NCBI RefSeq assembly: GCF_014205875.1
Contig: NZ_JACHEN010000011.1
Coordinates: 62,001 to 126,000 of the forward strand
Reading direction: 5' to 3'
DNA length: 64,000 nt
Origin: Anaerosolibacter carboniphilus
GTDB lineage: Bacteria; Bacillota; Clostridia; Peptostreptococcales; Thermotaleaceae
In this document: positions 34,637 through 42,140 of the stretch, one piece after another
Numbering within the stretch: the stretch's first letter is position 1
Layout: each line of letters begins with the position of its first letter
The notes under the pieces: generated by a model
Seen by the model: only the letters and a program-made list of their open reading frames with translations
Databases searched by the model: none
Told to the model about the DNA's origin: nothing
Made by a program: the position numbers and the translations under genes

Positions 34637-35734
34637 TTAAATTAGGTCAAAGATAATCAAAAATACAATGAATTTAAGTAAGGTTGAATACATTTTTCTG
34701 TATCCCAACCATGATAATCCAAAAATCAGAGAAGCCAAATTCCATTCTGCATATGCAGATGGATTTCTAGATCTCTTCCATGGCCACATATAGGATTTTG
34801 CCTCTTCCCCAACAAAAAATTTGATTTCATCTATTGTAAAACCATGAATCATTCTTTTCTGATCGGCAGTTATGTTTCTTTTCGAATTCTCTTCTTTATT
34901 TTTAGAACTTTCATTTTGATATGATTTTAGTTTCTCTTTTACTGTATTGCTGTAAAAAGTAATAAACAGATCAGACTGTATTACATTTTCCAAATTGGCA
35001 TATCCAATGGCAGAAATTACTATAATATCCATTCCCAATAAGTATAATAATGCCAGTGTATAAGCAATTCTATCGCTAAATAGAGCATCTTCTTCTTCAT
35101 AAAATATTATACTTGGTATATCATATTGATAATCAAAATCATGAAGGAGCATCATAATGTCTTTATCGATATTTAGCAGGGTATAAACTATTTTTTTTGT
35201 ATCCTCAACATCCACAATTGGAGTAAAAAGTGCATTTCTATTTTTAAGAATATAATTGATTTTATCTATTATGATATCTTGGTATTCTTTTCTTAAATAA
35301 TAATATTTAAATTGGCTAGATTTATAGAGCTTCTCCTTATCGATAAGTCCTTCTTCATTTAATATTCTATCAACTTTCTTATCTTCATATCTCAAAGTCT
35401 TTTTATTCTCAAAATCCATTGTTGAATTATACACTATTTTCGCCTTACTACCATCGGTTTTACAAGTAAGAATATCTAAAAAGTCAAAACTATTACCTGA
35501 TAATTTTACGAACAAACTAGGTATATATACTTTTCCATCTTCTACCTTAAATCCTGGCCTCAGAAATGCTTGCGTATTAAATAAAATTTCAATTTCTTCA
35601 ATTGTCGTTTGCAATGTTAACGGTATTGGCTCATAGTTAACTAATTGCCAAGGTCTAAGAACATTTTTTTCAGCAGATAGAATTTTTCTTATTTCCTTTT
35701 CCGCTTTTTTGGCAGAAGTTTCGAGTATCGGCAC
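34637..35734 (-). CDS. YceG-like protein with DUF2628-like tail
   Basis: 365 aa. Residues 1-275 are a close paralogue of the N-terminal domain of the protein at 32436-34061 (PWQLVNYEPIPLTLQTT, LNIDKDIMMLLHDFDYQYDI, LLGMDIIVISAIGYANLEN). The C-terminus differs: instead of MORN repeats it has WNLASLIFGLSWLGYRKMYS and a terminal helix, like the membrane-inserting DUF2628 module. Same strand as telA. It shows a tandem duplication with swapped C-terminal output domains. Confidence 0.75.
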   Translation of the reverse strand: MPILETSAKKAEKEIRKILSAEKNVLRPWQLVNYEPIPLTLQTTIEEIEILFNTQAFLRPGFKVEDGKVYIPSLFVKLSGNSFDFLDILTCKTDGSKAKIVYNSTMDFENKKTLRYEDKKVDRILNEEGLIDKEKLYKSSQFKYYYLRKEYQDIIIDKINYILKNRNALFTPIVDVEDTKKIVYTLLNIDKDIMMLLHDFDYQYDIPSIIFYEEEDALFSDRIAYTLALLYLLGMDIIVISAIGYANLENVIQSDLFITFYSNTVKEKLKSYQNESSKNKEENSKRNITADQKRMIHGFTIDEIKFFVGEEAKSYMWPWKRSRNPSAYAEWNLASLIFGLSWLGYRKMYSTLLKFIVFLIIFDLI

Positions 35735-35893
35735 ATAACCACCTCCAATTATGCCATCAAACTTTAGCTCACTGTATATTTTCTCAATTTATGACAGCTC
35801 AATTTTACCAAATCTTCTCATTCATGCATGTCATATTTTGTCATTAAATATTCTTTTTCTTGTACTTTCATAAATTCCGAGTATCAATATAAT

Positions 35894-35943
35894 ACGACAA
35901 GAAGACTGTTTCTTTCTGTCGCGCTAAATATGTGTTTGACGAC
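35894..35943 (-). repeat. Hairpin-box repeat, copy 6
   Basis: Minus strand: GTCAAACACATATTTAGCGC, then CGACAGAA..TTCTTGTCG stem. In the long gap upstream of the c-di-GMP riboswitch. Confidence 0.65.
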
Positions 35944-36282
35944 CTTTTTACTTCTTGCTAAATAATTCCTTGATATGGTCTTATATGTTAGCATGAAACT
36001 ATTCCTTAGATTGTTCTTTAAGAACTGCTTTCATTATTCTCTTAATACGTCACCTCATTGAGGTTGCAAGATTGCAACTCTAAGAAATACTATCACTTAA
36101 TTCCCTTTGTCATATAAATTTAAAGCATAACTTCCATAAATTTGAGTAGATATTGATAAAAAATTCAAATTTTTTGCATTTTCGACAAAATTCACCTTGT
36201 GTTGATAACGAGCTTTGTATATAATGTGTCCTAGGACTTAAGCACTACATCATTATAGTAATTTAAAATCAGATTGCCGATA

Positions 36283-36362
36283 CTAGTAAACTTATCGAAA
36301 GATAAGGACACAAAGCTATGGGCCTACGGGAGAAATCTCCTACGGTCGCCAAGCTGCCGAAG
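36283..36362 (+). promoter_or_regulatory. c-di-GMP-I (GEMM-I) riboswitch
   Basis: AAACTTATCGAAAGATAAGG, then the core GGACACAAAGCTATGGGCCT (A instead of G in GGACGCAAAGC), a tetraloop-receptor-type stem TACGGGAG..CTCCTACGG and the closing CGCCAAGCTGCC. It precedes the HD-GYP gene by ~130 nt, with a terminator in between: a phosphodiesterase whose expression senses its own substrate. Confidence 0.88.
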
Positions 36363-36415
36363 CATCTTAGCCAAGAAAGAGGGTATTAATTAGAGTACCT
36401 TGTTCTTAAACTCTT

Positions 36416-36450
36416 AGTATCTATGGCAACATAGATACTTTTATTTTTTG
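36416..36450 (+). terminator. Expression-platform terminator of the HD-GYP riboswitch
   Basis: AGTATCTATG / CATAGATACT with a GCAA tetraloop and TTTTATTTTTT, between aptamer and start codon. Confidence 0.8.
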
Positions 36451-36491
36451 TTTATTTGATGTTATCCAAAATCAGAGGAGGGATATTTGAG

Positions 36492-37526
36492 GTGAAGATG
36501 ATAAAAAGTAATGATCTTAAAGAGGGGATGATACTAGGAAGGGACATACTGTTAGAAAGTGGAACACTGCTTATTCCTAGTAAAGCAGTTTTAACAGGAA
36601 AACATATAGAAAATATAAGAAAACTAGATATTCCTTATATCTGTATTTTGGATGAGAATAGAACAAATGAAATTGAAAGCAAAAATTTTCAATGGGAAAA
36701 AGAATACCATAAAGCTCTTCTTGCTCTTCAATCAGTATTTCATAATGCATACATCGGGAATAAGTTAGAAATGGATAAAGTTCAACAGGCTATAGATCCT
36801 CTCATTAAAGAGCTTTCAAAAGATAGTACTATACTATTTAAAATAAGAAAAATAAATGTTTTAGATCAATATACCCTTAGACATTCTATAAATGTAGGTC
36901 TTTTGGCTACGATCACTGGCAAATGGCTAGGATTTTCCTTAGTGAAATTGAAAGAATTAGCAATAGCAGGATTTCTTCATGATATTGGAAAAGCTATGGT
37001 TCCCCTTGAAATATTGAATAAACCAGATAAATTAACAATTGAAGAATTTGAAAAGATTAGAGAACATGCGACCCTTGGCTACAATTATTTAAAGAACACT
37101 CCAATTATCTCTAAGAACATACTTGATGGTATTCTCCAGCATCATGATCGTATGGATGGGAGCGGTTATCCTTTAAAATTAAAAGGTAATGAAATCAATG
37201 AATATGCAAGGATTATTGCTATTGTAGATACCTTTGATGCCATAATATCTCAAAGACCTTATAAATCAAGACAATCCCCTTTTGTAGCAGTGGAAGTTCT
37301 ACATAATAGTCTTTTTCATACATTAGATCCTCATATTTGTAATGTTTTTTTAGATAATATTCTTCAACTGTATATAGGAGCTGCTGTTAAATTAAATACC
37401 AATGAAGTTGGAGAAATTGTAACGATCAATAAGCATTTACCAACTCGACCTTTAGTGAGAGTAGATAATAAATTTATTGATCTATCTGAAAATATGAACT
37501 ATCAAATTGTAGACCTGATTATATAG
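36492..37526 (+). CDS. HD-GYP c-di-GMP phosphodiesterase under riboswitch control
   Basis: 344 aa, same architecture as 4228-5292: N-terminal module (EGMILGRDI, LLIPSKAVLTG), HD-GYP with RHSINVGLLATI, LHDIGKAMVPLEILNKPDKL, EHATLGYNYL, LQHHDRMDGSGYPLKLKGNE, RIIAIVDTFDAIIS, and a C-terminal tail (GAAVKLNTNEVGEIV). All metal ligands appear present. Start GTG 36492 with GGAGGG 9 nt upstream aligns with the paralogue's start. Part of the yunB element cargo; preceded by a c-di-GMP-I riboswitch and terminator. Confidence 0.9.
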   Translation: MKMIKSNDLKEGMILGRDILLESGTLLIPSKAVLTGKHIENIRKLDIPYICILDENRTNEIESKNFQWEKEYHKALLALQSVFHNAYIGNKLEMDKVQQAIDPLIKELSKDSTILFKIRKINVLDQYTLRHSINVGLLATITGKWLGFSLVKLKELAIAGFLHDIGKAMVPLEILNKPDKLTIEEFEKIREHATLGYNYLKNTPIISKNILDGILQHHDRMDGSGYPLKLKGNEINEYARIIAIVDTFDAIISQRPYKSRQSPFVAVEVLHNSLFHTLDPHICNVFLDNILQLYIGAAVKLNTNEVGEIVTINKHLPTRPLVRVDNKFIDLSENMNYQIVDLII

Positions 37527-37653
37527 ATCAAAATAGTTTAAATGGTGGCTTTAACGTAAGAATTTAAAAAAGATTTAGATTAATGCTTCGAGTACAAAAT
37601 ATCATAACAAAATTGTATAAAATTTTTCTATGTTAATTCTACTGCCAGTACTT

Positions 37654-37700
37654 GCAACATGGGGACTGTTCTGTCGCTAATATGCATTTCACTCAATAAA
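37654..37700 (-). repeat. Hairpin-box repeat, copy 7
   Basis: Minus strand: TTGAGTGAAATGCATATTAG, then GCGACA..TGTTGC stem. It follows the GNAT gene terminator. Confidence 0.6.
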
Positions 37701-37702
37701 AT

Positions 37703-37730
37703 AAGAGCAGAGTCTAACTCTGCTCCTTGT
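37703..37730 (-). terminator. Terminator of GNAT gene
   Basis: GAGCAGAG / CTCTGCTC, 5-nt loop, T/A-rich flank, 40 bp after the GNAT stop. Confidence 0.65.
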
Positions 37731-37769
37731 TGTTAATTGTGTGCTTAGAAATAATATAAATGATGTGGT

Positions 37770-38327
37770 TTATTTCCACTCTTCTTTTAGCTTTGCAAAT
37801 AAATACTCATCTGTATATTCACCTTTATACCACGCATTTTTTAAAAAGTGACCCTCTCTCCTCATTCCAATACTCTCAAGCAGTTTAATGGAATTCTTAT
37901 TTCTTACATCAGTTACAGCAATAACCCTGTGCTTATTCAAAACATTAAATATATACTCTAACAGGCATCTAACTGCCTCTCTTCCAAATCCTTTATTCTG
38001 ATATGTTGGATCCAATGTAAATCCTATTTCAACTTGATTTACATCATGCGATAGCGTATGTATGCCGCAATCTCCTATCTGTTTTCCAGTACCTTTTAAT
38101 TCAATTGCAATTTGAAACCAAGTATCGGGAATGCCAGGTTCAAAATTCATTTGTTGTTTTACAAATTCAACAGCTTGCTCAAATTTGTAATTTTCCCATC
38201 CCTCTCCTTGGTATAAGGCTACTATTGGATTGGTCCTATACTTAAAAAAAGCTTCTGCATCTGACTCTTTAAACGGCCTTAATATAATTCTTCCTGTTTC
38301 AATATTGTTAAACTTTTTATTGCCCAT
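37770..38327 (-). CDS. GNAT acetyltransferase, RimJ/RimL type
   Basis: 185 aa. TGRIILRPFKESDAEAFFKY at the N-terminus, GDCGIHTLSHDVNQVEIGFT, the acetyl-CoA loop NKGFGREAVRCLLEY and KLLESIGMRREGHFLKNAWY are characteristic of RimJ/RimL-type N-acetyltransferases. The substrate could be a protein N-terminus or a drug. Good AGGGAT site upstream of ATG 38327. Confidence 0.88.
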   Translation of the reverse strand: MGNKKFNNIETGRIILRPFKESDAEAFFKYRTNPIVALYQGEGWENYKFEQAVEFVKQQMNFEPGIPDTWFQIAIELKGTGKQIGDCGIHTLSHDVNQVEIGFTLDPTYQNKGFGREAVRCLLEYIFNVLNKHRVIAVTDVRNKNSIKLLESIGMRREGHFLKNAWYKGEYTDEYLFAKLKEEWK

Positions 38328-38473
38328 AAACTGTTCTATCCCTCCTTTATTTCACTACATCAAACAATTGTCACTCAATCTATTGTATTGGCTACTTCTA
38401 TTTTAGCTGAGCATTTCCTGCATGGATTCAAATAAGATTTCTCCAAATTGTGTAAAAGATACATTAAACCTTA

Positions 38474-38525
38474 CGACAGAAATGAATTCTGTCCTTTTCT
38501 ACCGCGCGAAATAAACATTTAACGA
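38474..38525 (-). repeat. Hairpin-box repeat, copy 8
   Basis: Minus strand: GTCGTTAAATGTTTATTTCG, then GACAGAA / TTCTGTC perfect stem. A further weaker unit follows at about 38526-38590, with GGCAGGA..TCCTTATT. Confidence 0.5.
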
Positions 38526-38685
38526 CTTAGGGCAGGAGTCAAATTTTATCCTTATTTTTATGCCTAAAATATAAAAACGACATTAAATCACCCACTGAAA
38601 AATATCTAAAATATATAGATCGTGATAGTATGGTACAGATCAAAAAGATGCGGCTAAGTCGATTAATTACGGGAGGTCAGCGATA

Positions 38686-38817
38686 ATGCATCGCACTTTT
38701 CCTAATAGAACAAGACCTTGGCAAAGAACGGTAAATGGATGGTATGTCTATAATATATTGAAAAAAATAAGGGCAGGAATTGGTTATTCCTACCCTCTTC
38801 CATTAGGAGGTGATTGA
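38686..38817 (+). CDS. Small basic protein, 43 aa
   Basis: ATG 38686 follows GGGAGGTCAGCGATA. The 43 residues are Arg/Trp/Tyr-rich (FPNRTRPWQRTVNGWYVYN, then KKIRAGIGYSYPLP). Its final codons carry a second AGGAGGTGA site before a GTG-ATA-CAA-TAA mini-frame. Could be a sporulation or small regulatory peptide; unproven. Confidence 0.4.
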   Translation: MHRTFPNRTRPWQRTVNGWYVYNILKKIRAGIGYSYPLPLGGD

Positions 38818-38841
38818 GTGATACAATAAAATTTATTATGT

Positions 38842-38869
38842 AAAGAATTGGGGTCTACCCCAATTCTTT
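38842..38869. terminator. Bidirectional terminator
   Basis: AAAGAATTGGGG / CCCCAATTCTTT with a 4-nt loop, between the convergent small genes. Confidence 0.8.
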
Positions 38870-38874
38870 GATAT

Positions 38875-39099
38875 TTAACAGCCTCCAATTCCTCCAAAAA
38901 TTCCACAATTGCAGAATATTAACACTAGCAATAGGAAGAAGAACAACAATGATGTGTTATCACCGATTCCTCCAATTCCTCCAATTCCTCCAATTCCACA
39001 ATTACAGAATATTAACACCAGCAATAGAAAGAAGAATAACAATGATGTGTTATCGCCGATGCCGCCGATTCCTCCCAAAAATCCTTTGCTTTCACTCAC
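38875..39099 (-). CDS. Gly/Ile-rich small hydrophobic protein with internal duplication
   Basis: 74 aa starting at GTG 39099 with GGAGGTATAACTC upstream. It consists of GIGGIGDNTSLLFFFLLLVL plus IFCNCGI, present twice in tandem; at DNA level two ~87-bp units (38889-38975 and 38980-39066) differ at a handful of positions. The single unit (D-x-S-LLFFFLLL-x-x-x-FCNCG) resembles very small membrane peptides common in sporulating clostridia. The plus-strand proline-rich frames here are antisense shadows. Its terminator follows at once. Confidence 0.65.
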   Translation of the reverse strand: MSESKGFLGGIGGIGDNTSLLFFFLLLVLIFCNCGIGGIGGIGGIGDNTSLLFFFLLLVLIFCNCGIFGGIGGC

Positions 39100-39335
39100 G
39101 AGTTATACCTCCAATCATTCTAATATCCTTAGCCTTTTCTTTTGGCTAATATATGTTATGCCAACATAGAGGCAAGTGTTCATAATTTAAATAATGCTCT
39201 ACACATAAAGACAACCAAATATATGATTTGGTTCTTAAAATTACTTCGCCAAATAATTTATATTGATCATATGCTAAATTTATATAATAATATAAGAGTT
39301 TTTTGAAAGAAGGATTTCCAATAATCTCACCTAAT

Positions 39336-39365
39336 ACACATTTAGGCAGGAGAATCCTGCCCTTA
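39336..39365. repeat. Hairpin (diverged repeat unit) upstream of recombinase
   Basis: GGCAGGA-GAA-TCCTGCC at 39343-39361 preceded by ACACATTTA, a reduced version of the element's repeat. It would lie in the recombinase 5' leader if transcription starts near 39280. Confidence 0.4.
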
Positions 39366-39427
39366 ATTTATTGCACTAAATAACCCTTTCAAGAATTTTT
39401 CTGCTATAATTATTCTGAGGTGATCAC

Positions 39428-41008
39428 ATGAAGGCTGCTATTTACTCTAGAAAATCAAAATTCACTGGTAAAGGCGAATCTACTCAAAACCAAATTGAAA
39501 TATGTAAAGAATACTTGTGTACACATTTCGATATCCAGGAGTATTTTATATATGAAGATGAAGGTTTTTCTGGTGGAAATACAGCACGTCCAGAGTTTCA
39601 AAAAATGATGAGAGATGCAACGGCTAAGAAATTTGATATCTTGATTTGCTATCGTCTAGATCGTATCAGTAGAAATATATCTGACTTCTCAGACCTTATT
39701 GAAGTAATTGGGGACAAAAATATTAATTTCGTTTCCGTAAGAGAGCAATTTGATACTACTACCCCTATGGGACGCGCTATGATGTACATTGCCTCAGTAT
39801 TTGCTCAGTTAGAAAGAGAAACTATCGCAGAGCGTGTAAAGGATAATATGCATCAACTTGCTAGATCCGGAAGATGGTTAGGTGGTACATATCCTACTGG
39901 ATTTAGATCTGAGCCTATTATATATATTGATGCTAACATGAAAGAAAAAAAGATGTATCAACTCATACCTATAGAAGAAGAACTTTCGACTGTAAAACTT
40001 ATATACGATAAATACATAGAACTACAATCATTATCAAAAGTTGAAACCTATTGTCTTCAAAATAATATAAAAACTCCCCAAGGTAATGATTATCAAAAAA
40101 ATACACTAAAGATGATTCTTACTAACCCTGTATATGCGATTGCCGATGATCATGTTTATAACTTCTTCTCTGCTAGAAATGCAGACATATGCAATAATAA
40201 AAAGGAGTTTAACGGAAAGAATGGACTTACTGCATACAATAAAAGAGTGCTGAAAAATAATAGGTTACAAAAGGTAAATGACTTCTCAGATTGGACTGTT
40301 GCCATAGGTAAACATAAAGGGATTATATCAGGGAAAGACTGGGCCGAAGTACAGAGAACCTTTGCACGTAATAAAAAGGATGCACCAAGGCGTGGAACTT
40401 CAGCTGCAGCTCTTCTTTCCGGTTTAATGCGCTGTTCATGCGGCAGTTTCATGCGTGTTCATTATGGCCAAATGAAGCCAAATAGTAACGAGAGATATCA
40501 TTACTATGGGTGCAATCTAAGGGACTTATCCCGTGGATCAAAGTGTAATACGAAAAGGTTATCTGGAGATAAAACGGAAAGTATGGTTATTGATTATCTA
40601 AAGCATGTTATTACTACCTCAATATTTAAGCAGATTCAGGAAGCAAAGAAAAAACATAAAAACATGGATCAGCGAAACAAATCTATTAAAGATCAGATTG
40701 ATAAAAACAATAAATCTATAGATAACTTGATAAAATCATTAGCTAACAACGAAGATAGTTTAGCGGCTACCTACATTATGAATGAATTAGAAAAGCTAGC
40801 GAAAGAAAACAAAGAACTTGGAAGTAAAATCAACACCAGCTCAGATATGGAGCTTTTCAGTCTTGAAATATTAGAACAATCTTGTGTAGAGTTTAATAAA
40901 AAAATCGATAGTGCTGATTTTAATGAGAAAAGAAGATTAATTCAGACTATTGTGGATAAGATTGTGTGGGATGGGGATAATCTAGACATTAGATTATTGA
41001 GCTTATAA
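39428..41008 (+). CDS. Large serine site-specific recombinase (SpoIVCA-like)
   Basis: 526 aa. Catalytic resolvase domain: AAIYSRKS (Ser7), YRLDRISRNISDFSDLIEVI, the MGRAMMYIASVFAQLERETIAERV signature split here as GRAMMYIASVFAQLERE and TIAERV. Then the recombinase domain (~165-290), a zinc ribbon (LMRCSCGSFMRVHYG … YGCNL … CNTKRL) and a coiled coil (~400-470). It belongs to the integrase group that excises skin and SP-beta. It lies at the right end of the yunB element, 45 bp from yunB's 5' half and convergent to it. Start ATG 39428 after GAGGTGATCAC. A CATATGCTA motif at 39268 recalls the yunB -10. Confidence 0.93.
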   Translation: MKAAIYSRKSKFTGKGESTQNQIEICKEYLCTHFDIQEYFIYEDEGFSGGNTARPEFQKMMRDATAKKFDILICYRLDRISRNISDFSDLIEVIGDKNINFVSVREQFDTTTPMGRAMMYIASVFAQLERETIAERVKDNMHQLARSGRWLGGTYPTGFRSEPIIYIDANMKEKKMYQLIPIEEELSTVKLIYDKYIELQSLSKVETYCLQNNIKTPQGNDYQKNTLKMILTNPVYAIADDHVYNFFSARNADICNNKKEFNGKNGLTAYNKRVLKNNRLQKVNDFSDWTVAIGKHKGIISGKDWAEVQRTFARNKKDAPRRGTSAAALLSGLMRCSCGSFMRVHYGQMKPNSNERYHYYGCNLRDLSRGSKCNTKRLSGDKTESMVIDYLKHVITTSIFKQIQEAKKKHKNMDQRNKSIKDQIDKNNKSIDNLIKSLANNEDSLAATYIMNELEKLAKENKELGSKINTSSDMELFSLEILEQSCVEFNKKIDSADFNEKRRLIQTIVDKIVWDGDNLDIRLLSL

Positions 41009-41052
41009 AGTAAACTCCTATATAGGGGTTTATTATGTAGCAATTCAGTCAT

Positions 41053-41334
41053 TCATGCATTCGCTTGCATCATAGTTACATTTCCTTCATCATCCGTTCT
41101 GATGAAGATAAGGTCTTGATATTTAATATCGTCAGACACTCGATCATTGACAGCCTCGTTAATTGCTCTTGTAGCGATTTCTCTCGCCTTTACCTGGGCA
41201 ATGGCCAAGACAGCTGGTTTGATTTTTTGATCTACGAACATAAAACTGTAGATAATAAACAGGAATAAAAGAACTAATGTCATGAATGCTTTAAAATTAC
41301 CTCTTCTTTTTTGATACTTCCTCCGATAAACCAA
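41053..41334 (-). CDS. yunB: YunB sporulation protein, 5' (N-terminal) part
   Basis: 93 codons. Basic N-terminus, a membrane helix (FMTLVLLFLFIIYSFMFV), then VKAREIATRAINEAVNDRVS, KYQDLIFIRTDDEGNVTMMQ and A-N, after which Ala and a stop come from the element. This is the N-terminal domain of YunB; the family continues MMQ-x-NT..MN, exactly what 20514-20921 supplies. The start is TTG 41334 behind AAGGGGGTGA. CATATGATA upstream fits a mother-cell sigma-E/K -10. After excision the product would be 226 aa. Confidence 0.85.
   Translation of the reverse strand: MVYRRKYQKRRGNFKAFMTLVLLFLFIIYSFMFVDQKIKPAVLAIAQVKAREIATRAINEAVNDRVSDDIKYQDLIFIRTDDEGNVTMMQANA
41059..41070. other. Right attachment core of the yunB element
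   Basis: ATTCGCTTGCAT; 10 of 12 bases match the left core at 20919-20930. Predicted crossover dinucleotide TT at 41060-41061, within the Asn (AAT) codon of yunB. Confidence 0.65.
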
Positions 41335-41390
41335 AAAATCACCCCCTTCTTATTATCATATGATTGATGTGGGTGATTTAGTGATATGTT
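41186..41390. repeat. yunB: Direct repeat A: yunB promoter and 5' end, copy 1
   Basis: About 205 bp covering the promoter motif, ribosome-binding hairpin and first ~48 codons of yunB. It is repeated nearly identically at 48626-48832 in the same orientation. Confidence 0.8.
41335..41390 (-). promoter_or_regulatory. yunB promoter and ribosome-binding-site hairpin
   Basis: Minus strand: AAATCACCC … CATATGATAATA … GGGGGTGATTTT. The flanking arms are complementary and the right arm is the ribosome-binding site, so readthrough RNA would hide it. A transcript started from the CATATGATA -10-like box (sigma-E/K form) would lack the left arm and stay open. Confidence 0.5.
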
Positions 41391-41576
41391 TAAATTTAAT
41401 TCCTTAAAATTGTGTAAAGGTGCGCCCTCCAAACCAATGGAATCGTAAAACACTTACGGTTTATACTCTCACACAATACAATATATTACCACCTGCGTTT
41501 CAATACAATTATTTCTTCTTTTCCAATTTGTCTTCTGCTTTTTTTATTCTCAGCAACTTTTTGACCACCATATATG

Positions 41577-42107
41577 CTACATGAAATATTTAACTAATAA
41601 TTTACTTCCTATCCAAGCACCGATAAATATGAATATCCAATAAACCCAACCATGTAGGGACATAGATGCTACTCCGCTGAATAACGCTCCTATATTACAC
41701 CCAAATGCGATTCTTGCACCATAACCCATCATAAGTCCACCCAGTACTGCCGCTACTATCTGCTTCCATGATTTTATCTTTTTTATCTTAAACTGTGATG
41801 CTAATAAAGTAGCGAGAAGTGCTCCAAATACAATACCGATATTGGATACAGAGTGCATATCATTTAAAAATCCGCCGCTTAATGCTGCTTCACCTTTTTG
41901 CTGAAAATAAAACCATTCTTCAGGATGTCTACCTATAGCTTGGTATATCCATGCTGCCCAGTTAGCAAAGGGAGATGTTACGCCCCATGCCTTCCCTGTA
42001 GATGCAAACATGACGATATTCAACAGCCCCAGCAGCACTGCACCTACTGTATATGACCACGGTTCCTTTAGAAATCTTTTATAATAAACATTATTTTTAA
42101 TATCCAT
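41577..42107 (-). CDS. YeeE/YedE-family transporter, C-terminal half
   Basis: 176-aa membrane protein with about five helices and the second YeeE signature GYGARIAFGCNIGALFSG, whose cysteine is part of the thiosulfate/selenium-handling path in YeeE-like proteins. The N-terminal half of the same family is a separate gene at 42406-43053, with a TusA-like gene between them. Together they should form one importer for thiosulfate or a selenium compound. Last gene of the cluster; start ATG 42107 after GGGAGGTAAATTC. Confidence 0.82.
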   Translation of the reverse strand: MDIKNNVYYKRFLKEPWSYTVGAVLLGLLNIVMFASTGKAWGVTSPFANWAAWIYQAIGRHPEEWFYFQQKGEAALSGGFLNDMHSVSNIGIVFGALLATLLASQFKIKKIKSWKQIVAAVLGGLMMGYGARIAFGCNIGALFSGVASMSLHGWVYWIFIFIGAWIGSKLLVKYFM

Positions 42108-42140
42108 GAATTTACCTCCCTGTATTTTTAAGAGGGATAA

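Larger units (their letters stand above)
20920..41061. mobile_element. Skin-like intervening element splitting yunB (~20.1 kb)
   Basis: The region separates the C-terminal (20514-20921) and N-terminal (41059-41334) halves of yunB, both on the minus strand, so excision would restore the gene in frame. A large serine recombinase (39428-41008) lies 45 bp from the N-terminal half, inside the element. The junctions share a 12-bp core. The element ends, if joined, form an imperfect 20-bp-arm dyad (15 of 20 matching) centred on TT, as expected for attP of a serine integrase. Cargo is metabolic, defensive and regulatory with no recognisable phage structural genes. The sigK skin and spsM/SP-beta elements have the same logic; excision in the mother cell is inference. 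Confidence 0.75.

Noticed and set aside
38889..39066. Short repeated units that resemble a CRISPR-like array
   Set aside because: Only two ~87-bp units, no spacers, and they lie in frame inside a 74-aa gene with good ribosome-binding site and terminator.
20920..41061. Calling the region a complete prophage
   Set aside because: No terminase, portal, capsid, tail, lysis or replication genes are visible; only the recombinase is phage-like.
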